The position numbers and the translations under genes are program-made. Of a stretch of DNA of 64,000 nucleotides, positions 1 through 12,800 are shown one piece after another (within the stretch, counting starts at the first letter, position 1; the number at the start of each line of letters is the position of its first letter). Location of the stretch: NCBI GenBank assembly GCA_018398805.1, contig JAGFBZ010000745.1:955001-1019000 (forward strand). Direction: 5' to 3'. The stretch comes from Hirundichthys speculiger. Lineage: Eukaryota; Chordata; Actinopteri; Beloniformes; Exocoetidae. Under the pieces are notes generated by a model that was given only the letters and a program-made list of their open reading frames with translations, did not search any database and was not told the origin of the DNA.

Positions 1-146
1 TCTACTTTTAAGCACGCAGGCGCTGGATTTATACTCACCACCATTTTCTTGACTGGCTCAGCTCTAGCTGGAAGAGAAAGAAGCTTCTGGATAACCTGTT
101 AGAGATGCTCTACAGCGACACTAGCGGCTGGAGGACTAAATGGCTC
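1..146. mobile_element. fragment of a hAT-associated dispersed repeat, copy 1
   Basis: This stretch is nearly identical to 7476-7621 in the same orientation, and similarity stops abruptly after AAATGGCTC in both. In the second copy it lies directly beside a BED zinc-finger exon remnant, so this is probably a piece of the same hAT-like family cut by the window edge. No coding potential is supported. Confidence 0.6.
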
Positions 147-1199
147 TTCCTGCACTTTGCACTGGACTTTGAATATCTGATCACCAGTCCACAATAATCC
201 CCAGAAGATTCTGAGAATCTGGAGAAATCTCTGTATGCCAGGGACGGTGTTGAAACTCACTCCTGGATGTCCATGATCCTCGGGTGGCAGGTCATTACAA
301 AACAGACATGATTTGGCAACAGAAATCACTGCGTGGGCTCAGGAGCACTTCAGAAGGGCTTCAGGACGTCACCCACAGATGCAGGCTAGCACGCTAACAT
401 GCAGAGAAGAAGCCAGATGTGAACATGTCGCTGGAGTTTTGCTGTCTTCTCTGGGCCAAAGCTCTAGACTGGGGCAGAGTGGAAAAAAAACTCCTGTCAG
501 GCGAATCGAAAGTTTGAATATGCCACGGGAGGACGGGGAACATCTGTCTCAATAATCAGTGCTCAGTTCAAACACCTGCATCTGGGATCTTATAGGAGTA
601 CATTAGTGGAATAAGCAGCTTCCACATCTGGAACGGAACAAAAATGCTGAGAGGTAAGCTCTGGTTTCAGTGAAATACACGCTCCCATCCAGACAGCGGA
701 TCACAAAACCTTCATACATCTGTGCACATCAAATCCTCTCCTCACCAAAAACCTGCTCTGAATTCACAAACACTGGATAAAGCTCACATTTATTCAAGAA
801 CGCGTGAATGTTAGTGAATTTCAATTGATTGCAGGCTGCGAGCACGCTCACAAAGCTCACGAATTAGCAGAAATGCAGAAATTTAATTGATCGGAACTGC
901 AAAAAGTTTGGAACTAATAACATTTCCATAAATGCTCTGCTCACAGTTTACACAGAGGCCATTTTTATGAATGAGACCCAGCGTCTCCAGGTAACGACGT
1001 CTTGTCTTTCAGCAACACAGCGCTAAACCTTACTGCATCTATTACAAAAGCACGACTTTCCTTGGAGCAGGAGAGTGTGGGTGTTGAACTGGCCTGTATT
1101 TGGGGTTTTTTTACATCACAAAATGAAAAACATAAAGGAGATCCGGCCTTGTTGAGGTGCTTGAATCATATATCAGACAGGAATGGAACATTTGTTGTC
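147..1199. other. intronic or upstream DNA, nothing recognised
   Basis: No gene, RNA or clear repeat is recognised. The short open frames lack splice context or family motifs. The preceding cadm2 exons are not visible, so by position this is presumably inside the intron before exon 9710-9871. Confidence 0.4.
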
Positions 1200-1960
1200 C
1201 TGATACCGATACCAGTATCGTAAATACTCGATACTGCTGAAAACAAGCGTGTCGTTGGTGAGTATTTACATCAGCGCACCACCCGATGACGCAGTGCTTC
1301 CTTGAGACTTCTGGTTCTGAGTTGGCAGGTGCAGAAATCGTGGATGTGAGTTGCTGGACTGAGTCACGTATCTTGGTCTTGGCGTTATGTTAGCAATGTG
1401 GCGCCATTTCAGGAAAACTGTGACACGCTCACGATGCGAAGCTGCAGTTTCTAGAGATGACATGACTCTTGCCAAAAATAATACGAGTGACTTTATCAAA
1501 CATTTAAGGAGCCATCAGGTGAAAAAGTACAAGTTTAGACGAAGCACAGGAACAAATTCTAGAGGTTGCTTTGCCCTAAAAGAAAATCAGAGCAGTGATT
1601 GACAAAACTGGAGAATTGATCGTCCTCGATGACACTGGAGCCTGTCGGTTGTGAAAAATGTTGGACTTCCCTGCATTATTGAACACTGGCACTGTGGTTC
1701 AATTTCCCAGGTTGGAAACAAAAAAATAGTTTGAGACTGACTGATCATATTTTATGTCGCCTAAAAGAAGAAAGAAGAAATCAGCTTTATGACAGACATT
1801 TGGACCTCCTATGTGGTAAAATGTCAAAATATAAATGTGTTTTTATTTTAAAAAAAAAGTTAACATTTGCAATAACACTGGTGTTCTGTTTCCAACCCAT
1901 GATTGTGTTCCAAAATCTGCCTTGTTGGCCGTCGTGATAAAGCTTTGATGGTCTACGCCA
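1200..1960 (+). mobile_element. decayed hAT transposon with BED-finger and transposase remnants
   Basis: The left part is rich in a short ATACCGATACCAGTATCG palindrome. Forward frames then show a degraded BED-type finger: MWRHF near 1393 and NTSDFIKHLRSH near 1480. In another frame near 1785-1810 the residues FMTDIWTS match the conserved hAT transposase core block. Several frameshifts and stops separate these pieces, so it is a pseudogene. Boundaries are approximate; no clean terminal repeats or target-site duplication were found. Confidence 0.6.
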
Positions 1961-2460
1961 CATGTGTCAAACACAAGGCCCGCGGGCCAAATGGGGCCCG
2001 CCACGTCATTTTATGTGGCCCTCGAGAGTTTGGGCATGATTGGCTTAAATTTTAAACCAATATTTTAAGACTTATAATAAGCTTACATCGCTTTAAAGTG
2101 CACATTGACAATAAACTACATCTCCCATCATGCATTTCGTCATTACCCACAACGATAACGGTAGCTATTAGCGAGACAATTTTTCAGAACATGTCTAAGA
2201 AAAGAAAAATTGATGCACAATGAAGGTAGTTTCATGAATGATGGGAAAACAACAGTGTGTCTTTTGTGTTATGAGGCGGGTGTCAGTCGTGAAAGAGTTT
2301 AATCTACGTCGGCATTTTGACAGCAAACATGGAGCTAAGTATGCTAAATTTAGCCTGCAAGAAAAACAAAGAACCTCTTCCGCTTCTGAAACCAAGATAA
2401 TGGATACTCCTACAACCACAAACCCTGAGTTTAATATAATAATGACTTAAATGTTTGAAA
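1961..2460 (+). mobile_element. truncated hAT element of the GTF2IRD2/ZBED-like type, N-terminal finger only
   Basis: The left end (TGTCAAACACAAGGCCCGCG) looks like a common hAT terminal repeat. A start is visible at 2191 (MSKKRKID) but hits a stop after a few codons. The downstream frame 2238-2450 carries QCVFCV, VKEFNLRRHFDSKH and SLQEKQR, matching the N-terminal C2H2/BED-like finger of GTF2IRD2/ZBED-like hAT proteins. The catalytic part is missing. It abuts a pentanucleotide repeat on the right. Confidence 0.65.
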
Positions 2461-2492
2461 CTTGAATACATAATAAATACAGAAACTGTTAT

Positions 2493-2533
2493 TTAGATTA
2501 GATTAGATTAGATTAGATTAGATTAGATTAGAT
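2493..2533. repeat. (TTAGA)n microsatellite
   Basis: About eight perfect TTAGA/GATTA units run into GATGTACTTTATGG. That pattern often forms the 3' tail of a fish LINE, but no LINE body is recognisable here. Confidence 0.85.
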
Positions 2534-3177
2534 GTACTTTATGGAGTAGAGGCGGATAAATCCTGCCATGCAGGAAGTGTTCTGTTAGCAGAGTTTAGTT
2601 CTTTACAGGATTTATAAGAGAATTAACTGTAACAGGCAGTGGTCGCTTAAAGAAACAACTTGTTCGTACAGGAAGTTACGTGCAGGAAGTTATAGGAAGA
2701 GATGCACATAGCTGAGAAAGCGGCTACCTTTTGATCTTCTATTTCCATCTTCAAACATCTGCTTACATCTGATGCCTACGATGCCATGCAGCATTGAACC
2801 TAATGTTGGAGCGTAATTCATTAGTGATAGTAAAAGGGGTTGTTTTGGGTGGTCTAATTTAAAAACGCAAACTAGCAATTCTCTGTTGATTTGAAATATA
2901 AGATGTACATCAGGTTGATCTTGATCATTTTGAATGTTTGTGTTCAGTAGGAGTTCATTGTAAAGTAACACAAAGCTGTTATTGATGACACATTTAAAAC
3001 AGTTATTGTGGGTCATAGATTTAATAGTTAAAACAAATAAATGAAAGGGATTGAAAATAAGTTATCAAGTTCATGATGACAGTGTTTCACAGTGTATTTG
3101 TAAGATATTTGAGGAGAATATATTCTGATTATTCCTGTTCTCAGCTTTTCCCTCTCATGTAAGGATCATGTATATAT
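2534..3177. other. AT-rich sequence, nothing recognised
   Basis: There are only short frames without family motifs. No RNA gene or terminal-repeat structure was seen. Confidence 0.4.
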
Positions 3178-3455
3178 ATAGTCATGGAAAAAATTATTAG
3201 ACCACCATTTTTTCTTCACTTTCTTGTTTATTTTAATACCTGGTACCACTAAACGTCATCATGTGACTAAAACAGACAGAAAAGAAAACACTGAATACAT
3301 AAAAGCAGTGTTTTTGGCAGTACAACGCCATAGCTATTGATGTAAAAACTTAAGTGATTTAGGTTATAATCAAGAAAATCATGGAAAATGGTAAGATATC
3401 AGCTCTTAAATAAAACTCTAATGAGCAATCTTTGTGGTTATCATATATATATAGA
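3178..3455. mobile_element. possible DNA-transposon remnant
   Basis: It begins with TAGTCATGGAAAAAATTATT, which resembles the ends of Tc1/mariner-like elements common in fish. The right end is indistinct and no coding sequence remains, so family and limits are tentative. Confidence 0.35.
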
Positions 3456-3989
3456 TATGATGCCTATTTCAGTAATTAGGGTTGTATGTATGCGTTTGTG
3501 AGAGAGGGGTGATTTTACTTTGGTTGCTGCTGGAACCAAGTGTTTAAACTCTCAGCAGGGATGCGTTCAGGGTCTGTTGAGTCAGCCCTCAGACCTGCTG
3601 CCAGGATTAGTCAGCACTGTTGCTGCTGCTGATGATTCCTTCCCTCCTGCAGGAGACATCCTCCGTCTCCCTCGCCTCACCTCTCATTTCCTATTCTTGG
3701 GTTGTCCTTCTCTCCTGTGAAATGGCATAAAGGGGTCAGATTCTCACATCTTACGCTTGTCATTTGCATTTTTAATCCTCCGAGGCTCTGCCTTGGCTTG
3801 CTGCAGAGCTCCCACCCACAGAACAGCGTGATGCAGTGACTGCCAAATACAACCAGGGCTTTTTGTTTGCTTTTTTCTTTTTTCTTTTTTTTTTTGTGAA
3901 AGACTGGTACCTCAGGTGAATACAACACGATGGGGTTCATTTTTCCTTTTGTTTTAAATATCTCTCTTTTTTTGTTGTTTTCACATTTC
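3456..3989. other. nothing recognised apart from T-rich runs
   Basis: Contains T-rich stretches near 3871-3895. No gene or defined repeat can be supported. Confidence 0.4.
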
Positions 3990-4145
3990 ATCATTTAGCA
4001 CTTGCTTTTATTCAAATTACTTTACAAATGAGAAACAGCGTTCAAGATTCAGTGCAGTGGGAAACTTTGGCCTCTGCGCTAAATCTGTTTAAATCAATAC
4101 AAATGACAGAAAAAATAATCGATCAGGTGCAAGAGTGTGAGGTGA
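3990..4145. repeat. dispersed fish repeat, copy 1 (related to 32405-32580)
   Basis: It contains a diverged version of a tract seen again near 32405: a CTTTTATTC block, then a CATTCAAGCTTCAGTACAGT-like block. The pair identifies a dispersed repeat family, probably the tail of a SINE, LINE or MITE common in teleosts. It does not encode a protein. Confidence 0.55.
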
Positions 4146-4406
4146 GTGTTGTCATGAGGGTTCGGCTGTTCGATGTTATTAAATGAGGCTGAAGATCAGT
4201 TTTCTTTTTTTGAAAGAAACCCACTTAGAAACTAACATTTATCAAAGTAAAGAGTTAGATGTAAACTAAATTCAGTTGTTAAAGCAGATGTTGTTTGACA
4301 GTAATTCATGTCTCATTATGTCTCTATCTTTCTTGTGCACGTCAAGTACTCATTTGGAAAGTGAAGAAAACAATGGTTTACTGCTTGTTAAAGATGCTAA
4401 ACAGAT

Positions 4407-4430
4407 CCCCCCCCCCCCCCCCCCCCCCCC
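4407..4430. repeat. poly-C homopolymer, 24 bp
   Basis: An uninterrupted run of C on the plus strand. It is one of six G or C homopolymers of at least 22 bp in the window. Confidence 0.95.
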
Positions 4431-4484
4431 TTTGTGATATCTTCATAATGAAACAGTTTTCATGCTTTCAGGTCTGGACTGAAG

Positions 4485-5401
4485 TAGGGATGTAACAATA
4501 TGGAAAATTTGCTATCTCGATTATCGTGACCATATTATCACGGTTTACGATATTATTGAGATATTCTTAATTGCTGTACAAATGTCTAAAAAAACACATT
4601 ATTTAATTAATTTCACAAAATCTTGTGATTTTCTTGTCATATTAAAACATCAGAAGCCAAAATCTTATCAAAATCAAAATTTCACATTAAAAGGGCAAAC
4701 AACTGGCACAGAAAGAGGTTTTATTTTAAATGAACAAAATAAATAACAGGAACAAAGTTTATTTGTCTGGTGCAAATTTAAATAAACACTTTAACAACCA
4801 TAGTAGGTCAAAATATGCAAACAATTATCAGGAACAAAAATTATAGTGAAGTTCAAATGAAATAAACTTTGGACTTTAAGCTGAACCTTAAATAAGTATA
4901 AATGTGTAAATAAAGAAACAGTTGTTTAGGAGCCAAATATGTTGTTCTGAATTGTAGTTCATCCTGTGTGTCTGTGGGTGTCGCTGTGTTGTTACCTGAG
5001 GGTCAGGTATAAAGGTAGCTGCCTGTTATTGGTTAGGTGTTGGACCCGGAAGGGCAAAAGGTTTTTGACCGCTGTGGTGCTAACTGCTGGCGTTATGGTT
5101 GTCGGATCAGTTAATGGAATAAATTAATATTTTAACTGCATCAGAAGAACGTTGTTCCGGTCATTTTTCAACGTCCTGCGAGCTATCACCACTTTCCGCC
5201 ATGCTAACGTTACGATGCCGATGTTACAAGCTACAAAATCACGTGAGATACAGTCGCGAGTCGCTTGCAGACTTGAATGAGGCTGATATTACATATCCTG
5301 GTAATCGACCGCATTAATGAGATGAAGTCAAACATAAACGGTAATCGTTATCGCGTAAAATTTTACCGCGCTTTACCGTAATACCGGTGATTCCATCCCC
5401 A
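4485..5401. mobile_element. hAT-like non-autonomous element with 8-bp target duplication
   Basis: It begins TAGGGATGTAACAATAT and ends GATTCCATCCCCA, imperfect inverted ends each followed by palindromic AT-rich subterminal sequence. It is flanked by GACTGAAG (4477-4484) and GACTGCAG (5402-5409), a 7-of-8 match of the length typical of hAT insertion. No transposase is visible in the 917 bp, so it depended on a partner for mobility. Confidence 0.7.
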
Positions 5402-5409
5402 GACTGCAG

Positions 5410-6680
5410 GTGAGCCCACGTAGAAGCTCAACTAGTCCTGATGCTATAATATAATACGTTCTCTCATTGAAGTGAGCAAACACTGCATTCAAATGCACTG
5501 TGCACATGCACGTGACCGGCCACGTGCACTAACGGCATCAGGGGCTCTTGACCTTTGACACGCCCAGCGGTCGCTCTCATCTTTGGCCCTGACGATGCAG
5601 GATCAATGATTTCTGAAGAGAGTTCAGGATGTGCATCCATGAGCCCGTAGAGTTTTCTACAACATCTCGATGGCCGTAGGTGCCGTTTATAAATCTTTCA
5701 TGGGTATGTTTTTGACCTTTTCAAGTCTTTCAGGTGAACTTGATTTGAGTTTTTCAGGAGCGTTCTTCAGGCGATGCAATCATCATGTTTTATTTCATTC
5801 TTCTTTTGCTGTGTTGCTGCTTGAGGCTACAATCAGTAAATACCGCCTTCTAGCTTCCTCCCGTTTGGGGATAAATTTATTTATTCTCACTATCCTTTGG
5901 CAATATAATTTGTCTAACTGGTCAACTGTCAAATTTCTTTTGATAGTATGCTGGACTAACGGGTGAACTGGCAGTAAAACCACCAGTTTCTTTACAATCG
6001 TTATTTGTCCAGGCGCTCTTTCTGGTTCAGTCTCCTCTCGTCTGAACCAAAGTTCAGGCTCTCAGTGGAGCTGTTTCCATCAGGCGCTCGGACAGGAAAT
6101 TATTTCCAAAAAAAGGCTAAAATCATTAATAAAACCCATGTGTTGAACTCCACCTCAGAGAGGAGTATTAGAAAGCCAAAGAGATGTTTCAAAGCAGCTT
6201 TGGTCAACTCGGACTGTTGAGAAACTGTGTCATCTTTTCCCACGTGAACATTTACCCCATTAATAGAGGACGGGAATGACGGCAGAATCGTCTGGAGCTT
6301 AATTAATACAACGGCGGCTGTTGCACCTGGGAAACGCACAGTTGTAATTACGCAGTCGTTAGTGTTGGGGGTCAGAAAAGCGGCAGAGGAGTTGAGTGGA
6401 TGGAGTCTGCATCAGCGTCTCAGTCTGACCCGAGGATGGACTGGCCGTCTCCTGACGGGGTCTGTAATGGCGGCGGTGCAGCGGCGTCTCCAGACAACCG
6501 AGACTGGAAGACGAAGCCTTCTTCGTTGGCTTTTAACCACATCAGAAAGACTCCAGTGCAGGATGCGGTTGTGGGTTTCCCTCCTCGCTGCTGAACTGTC
6601 TTCTGAACAGCGTCCACAGGTGTCGGAGGGAAAGTTGTAGCGTCACAAGATGCCACCGCCTCATCTAGATGATTAGTGTA
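5410..6680. other. unassigned sequence with one unexplained open frame
   Basis: No repeat family is recognised. A plus-strand frame at 6400-6594 reads 64 codons from ATG to TGA and includes the segment WKTKPSSLAFNHIRKTPVQD, which looks more protein-like than its surroundings. I do not recognise it. It has no obvious splice sites joining it to cadm2 and may be chance or an old processed fragment. Confidence 0.35.
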
Positions 6681-6684
6681 TCAT

Positions 6685-7735
6685 CTAGCGATACACTAAT
6701 CTCGCGATACGATACACGATACTCAGCTCACGATACGATATATATTGATATTTGCCTTAAGATACATTTACATCATTTTCTGAAAGATTTTAATGGGACA
6801 AAGTGATTTTGGTGACATCTTGTGAGTGTTCCAATGACTGTTTAAATTAAGTGAACTGAAAGATAGGTGACAGCAGACAGCGAGAGAGGAGAGAAAGGAG
6901 GCCTCTGATTGGTCAATTCTACATCCGCGTCATCGAAGAAATCAGGAAGTACCCACATCTGTACAATTCTGGTTCTCCACACTACAAAGACGGCACATAT
7001 TCTAGTAATTCATGGAGGGAGACAGCGATGAATGTGGGTCTGGATACGGCTGAGACGGTGAGGAAGTGGAAAAACGCAAGAGAAGAGTTTAGTAAGTTTA
7101 GCTAGTTTGTAATTGTCCCTCTCCGTTGTGGCGTGGAATAACACAGCGCAGACGCGCTTCAAAATTGAGTGTAAATCAAAAGTAACTGCGGCATACCGGC
7201 GACAAGATAACTGGGACACGTTGCTGCGAGAGTAAACACAGCCCTTAAAGCCAGCGTTTTCCACCACTGAATACGGTCTCAAATCCTGACTAATAAAGTT
7301 TGGCTAGCTCTCAGTTAGCATTAGCTTGTCCGGGTGGTGACGTTTCAGGTGGGCTCACAGGTTGGTGGTATTTCCAGAGCACTTCACGTTTGTGTGACAC
7401 AGCTTGCAAACCGCCATACTTTTGTCTAAATCTTCGCTTTCCTTTTTCTTTTTAAACCCGAACTGCTCCCACACATCTGCTTTTAAGCACGTAGGCGCTG
7501 GATTTATACTCACCGCCATCCTCCTGACTGGCTCAGCTCTAGCTGGAAGAGAAAGAAGCTTCTGGATAACCTGTTAGAAATGCTCTACAGCGACACTAGC
7601 GGCTGGAGGACTAAATGGCTCAGGAAGAGCACCCATGTGGGACATGGGGGTTTTGAAGGGAGCTTAGAATATCGATACCCGCGGCTGAAAAATCGATGCT
7701 TTCTGGGGAAATAATATATTGATATATATCGCAGA
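6685..7735 (-). mobile_element. hAT-like element carrying a BED zinc-finger exon remnant
   Basis: The left side (6690-6750) and right side (7665-7735) are rich in CGATACGATA and ATCGATA motifs typical of one group of fish hAT MITEs. Between them, the minus strand over about 7320-7470 encodes a recognisable BED finger: EQFGFKKKK, KSMAVCKLCHTNVKCSGN, TTNL, a stop, then AHLKRHHPDK. The Cys and His pattern is intact but one codon is TGA, so this is a pseudogene. No catalytic RNase H-like core remains. 7476-7621 duplicates 1-146. Confidence 0.7.
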
Positions 7736-7875
7736 ATGGATTAAATCGCTCAGCCTTAGCCTCGTCTGCTGCCAGCAAAGCAGCCGCAGACTCAGATGAG
7801 GACAGAGACCTCATCGGGTGGGTAAATGTCCACCTGAGCGGATCTGGCCACTGCAGATCTACTCTGACCGAAGGC

Positions 7876-8055
7876 CAACCCCTGGTCCTCGAGAGCCACA
7901 ACCCTGCAGGTCTGAGACGTTTCCCTGCTTCAGAGCACCTGATTCAAATGAGTGGACCACCATCAGCTGCTCATCCAGGTCTGGACCACTCTGTCCACGA
8001 CCCATTCCTGTAAATCAGGTGCCTGAAGAAGGGAAACATCGAAGACATCCAGGTT
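7876..8055. repeat. dispersed fish repeat (TCGAGAGCCACAACCCTGCAG type)
   Basis: The tract starting CTCGAGAGCCACAACCCTGC and continuing through CACCTGATTCAAATGAGTGG is a motif combination I associate with a common non-coding repeat in teleost genomes. Family name and exact limits cannot be fixed without a library search. Confidence 0.5.
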
Positions 8056-9352
8056 TGTGTCTCTCGTTTGTGTCATCACTGCCCGGCTTCCACGCAGTGA
8101 CTCGACACTTTCAAGTCCAGCATGTTAGTCATTAACATTTTTCATAGAGTCAAAGGTCCCAGACAAAACCGGACTGATCTGATGATGCGACATATAGACG
8201 TGAGTGAATGTTGGTCAAACGCCCGTCGTGCCTCCCGCCATCACACACAAACACGGCGGCACTAAAGAGAACTTTCTTTGGATCCACTTTGACCCAAAAT
8301 GGATCACAGCCGGTGAGATGATGTCATCCTGGGCTCAGGGTTTTAATTTCCACAGCTAACCAACAGATTAGACCGATAACTGTGGAAGTCTCTGGTTTCG
8401 TCAGGTGGAAACAACCTGAACTGTTTCTTGCAGTTTAAAAGTTAGTTCCCTTTCTTCCACCCCACCCCCCCCACGCTGCTTCACTCTCTTCCGTCTCCTG
8501 CACGTTCGTCTTCGTGAAGAAATGCATCCATATTCCCTTTCCTCTTGTTGATTGGATGGATGTTGCTAACATTGCAAGGCCTGTCAGTCATTTCTCTCCT
8601 GGGGGGGCAGGCTCATTCCTCCGGTTGGTGGAAGTGACTGAGTGGAATAGTTGACTGGCAGAAGTGGATGCTGGGAAAGTGGAGCAGCTGAGCAGAGAGG
8701 AGACGGGGATGCAGAGCGTAACGAGTCTGTTTAGGAGATACAAACAGAAGTGGTCAGCATGACAAATACTGTACTTAGAGAAGGCTTAAAACCTCCTTAA
8801 ATTTGCCGTGGTATACGCAGTAAAATACAGCGAAAGAGAAACGCTCTTCAAAGCAGAGCAACATCTTAATGCGGAGATAAGCCTGGACTACGGCAGAGGC
8901 CTGATTTCTTTTCTCTTTTGAAAATAAACCGAGGAGGATGAGTGGACTTCATGTCAAATACTGGCTGGTGTGAGCAAAGCAAACAGGTCTGTTTGAGGTG
9001 GCTGGAAAACTGGTTAAACACATCTGATTTAGAGGAAGAGCGCATGAAGACTAGCTGCTTTCAGAGGCTTGAACCAGTGGGAGACAGCAAATATGGCGGC
9101 GATGAAATCTGCAACGCGTCTGGCTTTAATGTCCTGAAGAGGACAGCATTTGTGTTGTATGCTGCAGGCATCGCTGTTAAGTTTTAGAAAGCGTGCACAT
9201 CGTGCTTGTAAACTGAGAGACAGAAATGAGAAAAACGTCCGAAATGACAAGGATCTTAAAATTCTACAACTATGAGTCAGTGGGACATTTCCTCACGTTT
9301 CTCCAACTTAAAAAACAACTTCTACAAATAAATAGAGGAGCAAGAATTAAAA
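8056..9352. other. intronic sequence, nothing recognised
   Basis: No convincing exon, RNA or repeat was found. Open frames in this interval are short and lack motifs. Confidence 0.4.
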
Positions 9353-9414
9353 CATATATATATATCCATATATATACATATATATACATATATATACATA
9401 TATATATATATATA
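9353..9414. repeat. interrupted (TA)n microsatellite
   Basis: TA dinucleotides with periodic C interruptions (ATATACATATATACAT pattern). It lies about 300 bp before the first cadm2 exon of the window. Confidence 0.9.
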
Positions 9415-9709
9415 GGAACAGCGTGCTGCTGCATTTCCTGTCTCAGTGGTTGGGCTTTTAATGTCAGCTTTAAATCAGTCAGGGTCCTTACATTCAAGCA
9501 CTTGATCAAATATTCAGTAGACTATCCTCACAAGGTGGTTTTTGGAACTTTGATGTAATGTGATGAGGATATAACTCATTTCTCGCCGTGGACGTAGTAC
9601 CTGGTCCTTGGCGGAGTCTGCCGAGCGTCTCCACCAGACACATGACCCACACTTTAACGTTCCCGCTTCGTGCCCCGTTGATGACCGTCTGAAAACTCTC
9701 TCTCCGAAG

Positions 9710-9871
9710 GCGCCAAAGAGGTGAACGTCAGCGGGAAGACCTTCACGGTGCGGAGCTCTCTGCAGCTGGACGTGGACAGAACCGACGACGGCGTGGCCTA
9801 CACCTGCAGGGTGGACCACGTGGCGCTGACGCAGACGCCCCAGCAGGCCACCGAGGTCCTGGAGGTCCACT
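9710..9871 (+). CDS. cadm2: cadm2 exon: C-terminal half of Ig domain 2
   Basis: The coding frame runs through [16 protein letters not shown], then [12 protein letters not shown], where the DxGxxYxC pattern marks the F strand and its disulphide Cys, and ends [12 protein letters not shown]. The donor GTGAGT begins at 9872. The acceptor is placed after CTCTCTCCGAAG (9709); a second AG at 9716-9717 would remove about eight bases, so the 5' edge is the least certain boundary. NVS near the start is a potential N-glycosylation site. Confidence 0.9.
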
Positions 9872-12800
9872 GTGAGTGCGCACACCCAACGCATCCACCA
9901 TGTTTGTAGCGCATTAAACTTGAGAGATGACAAACAGAGCGAGTCATTTCACTCAGAACAGAATAAAGCACATTTTCTTTTTCCAACATTGATGTGATCC
10001 AGATCATTTCCCCTCAAGCTTCCAGTCTCCTCTCTCTGTTCCAGATGCTCCCCGTGTGGAGATCATCCACTCCCTCACAGTCCCTCAGGAGGGCCAGGAC
10101 CTAAAGCTGGAGTGCGTCTCCAAAGGAAACCCATCGTAAGACATCCGAGTTCGCCGTCAGCTCATATTTGCCCGTTGTGTCGCCCTCTTGATAGATTTAT
10201 TTTTTATGTTTTGATCCCAGGCCAGATCCCGTGATGTGGACGAAGGACGGCGGTGAACTTCCCGACCTGAACAGGATGATCGTCGAGGGCAGAGAGCTCA
10301 CCTTCACTTCGCTCAACAAGACGGACAACGGCACCTACCGCTGCGAGGCCAGCAACCACCTGGGGAGCAGCAGCGCCGAATACATCCTCTACGTTTACGG
10401 TGAGTTCAGGGGGACGCCGACGCTCGGGCGTCATCACTCACCTGTTCAGCAGCGCTGGCAGACTGAGATACAGTTAGTTATATATCGGCGGCGCCAAGTG
10501 TGACGAATCAGGAGCTGGAGCGTCCAGCTTCACTGCCAGAAACCAACGTCTGTCAGTGCAAAGAGGGAAACATGGGCCTCAGGTGGCACGAACGCCACCA
10601 ACGCCTTTCTTTAAATAAACCCGTGTCCCACATCCTCAACACATCGGTGCGTACGCACACTCAGCGGGGGGGGGGGGGGGGGGGGGGGGGTGGGGTGTGA
10701 AGGATGCAGAATTGAGAGCTTGGTTGTCAGGAATATCAGGATCAGTAATTCCCGCTAACGCCAGAGGAGCCGAGGATGAAGGGGACTCAGTTCTTCAGTT
10801 TGTCCTCTGCCGTCTGTCTCTCAGCATTAAAATAATGCTTTTAAAAAACAATGGAAGCAGAGCAGTGAAACATCTGCTGCCTCTCTGCTTTGGAGACTTT
10901 AGGACAGTTTCTGATGATGGACAGGAGGGGAAAGAAAGGAAATTCTGCTAAATAGATCAATAAAATATCATCTTAATATTAATGCATTCACCTAGAGGAG
11001 TTTCATTTGTTCTTTTATTTAAAGGCAGACTTGATCTAATGAAAACATGAGCATCAGTGGCCTTCAGCTACACTTAGACGGCTCTGGAGAAACCTCTGCT
11101 GGTCGTGGTGGGTGTTCAGTGTTAGCTAGATACAAAATTAATGATTTGAGTCATCCAAGGTTCCTATCAATAGGTCATGAAGTCCCCTAAAACATGATTA
11201 GACTGACTAAGTAATATTAATAAGTTCTACTTAAAGTAGGGATGCACGATAACTATCGGGTCGATAACAGGAAATTATGACGTCATCTAGATAAGTCCGA
11301 TATTACAACAAATAGCCCCGATAAAATATATATTTCTGTCAACACAGCAGTGCCTCGCTCCCTCTGAGCCTTGAATGACCAGCAGGGAATGTTATGTTCA
11401 AGTGACGTCGGCATAATCAGAAAAAACGATTTCTCAATCAGGAAAATCAAGAATACCCCCTCATGCCAGAAAACAACTCGTTAACTCAGTCATAATTTTA
11501 GTAGTTAATGACTTGAATTGATATTCGCAGTATTTCCCCTCATGTTACACATAAAAAAGAAAAAAATTAAAAAGGCTGAAAGAACGACTAGCAAACAAGG
11601 GAACGTTGGAATTTACGTTACACCTTGAATGCAGCCTGGAGCACAGCGTACTGATCACAACAAACATGGCGGCGTGGAACTTCGTTAAAGTTTCAGAAGA
11701 AGATAGTTTGGTGGTTATTTGTGACGAATCCTCCGAGTGAATTCTACGAGGAGGGAAGCACAAGCTTTAATACGTCAAACCCGATCAGCCACCTACAACA
11801 TAACAATCACTTCCATGGAGTTTTGAACTCACGCTAACGTGAGCTAATGCTAACGTGCGCAAGCCAGCAGCAGTCTCCCCTCTCCTCATCTCTCTCATCT
11901 AAAGCTTCCATGAGATAAAAAAACCAAAAAATCACTGAACCTCATTTACTTTAATTAAAGGTATTAATTTAAATGGAACCACAAGCCAAAATCCTTTAAA
12001 TGTTTATCTTTTTCAGTTAGTTATTCTGATGCATGTATTTCCATCAGTTCAAGGAGCCTTTATTTTTTATATCAGTCAGTAATGAACCTTATTTAAGTTG
12101 ATGTGAGATATCAAATAGGTTTGTTTGATAGCTTTAAGAAAATGTTTGAGAGGCTTGCTAATCGTTTTTCAAAGGATTAAATAAATATCTGTTCATTTAA
12201 AGAGTCCAAACTATTTTTGATTTTGTTTATAGTATTGATGTAATGATCTTAGGTATATGTGTGTGTTATCAGTTATCAGTATTGGCCTTTAGGAGCTGAA
12301 AGTTATCGGTATCGGTTTTAAAAAACAGTTATCGTGCATCCCTAACTTAAACAATATATTAGTAGAAAATAATGCTCTTCTATTTAGTTATTATTGTCAA
12401 GGATTCCTTGTGCGGGTTGCTCACATTTATGTATTATACAGCTATAATTTAATAAACGTGCACCACACTCAGAAATCATAACTACAGGCTATTAATTTCT
12501 CCAAGCAAAGGCTTTATTATTGCAATTGCACAAATGACAAGAGCTTTAAGAGACATATGAATCAAAGGAGGACTGTAAATGTCAAAGAAATTTACTGTAA
12601 TGTCATCCTCCAAACGAACAGCCCGTTAAAGGCCCGTAACTTGACTTTCAGCTCGTCGTGCTCGCTGATGTGTGCTTTGCAAAAGTGAAGTGAAAACGGC
12701 GGTGAAGCAGGTGACAGCCCCAGCATGGTGCAGCTAACTGCTGCGGTCGTTTCTGAACTTTCACTGTCCAGTAGTTTGTGTGACAAGGTGCAAAACAACG

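Noticed and set aside
1..9709. Search for the cadm2 Ig1 and first Ig2 exons
   Set aside because: No frame with the expected Ig motifs (Cys, WFK, DxGxYxC) between splice sites was seen, so these exons are taken to lie upstream of the window.
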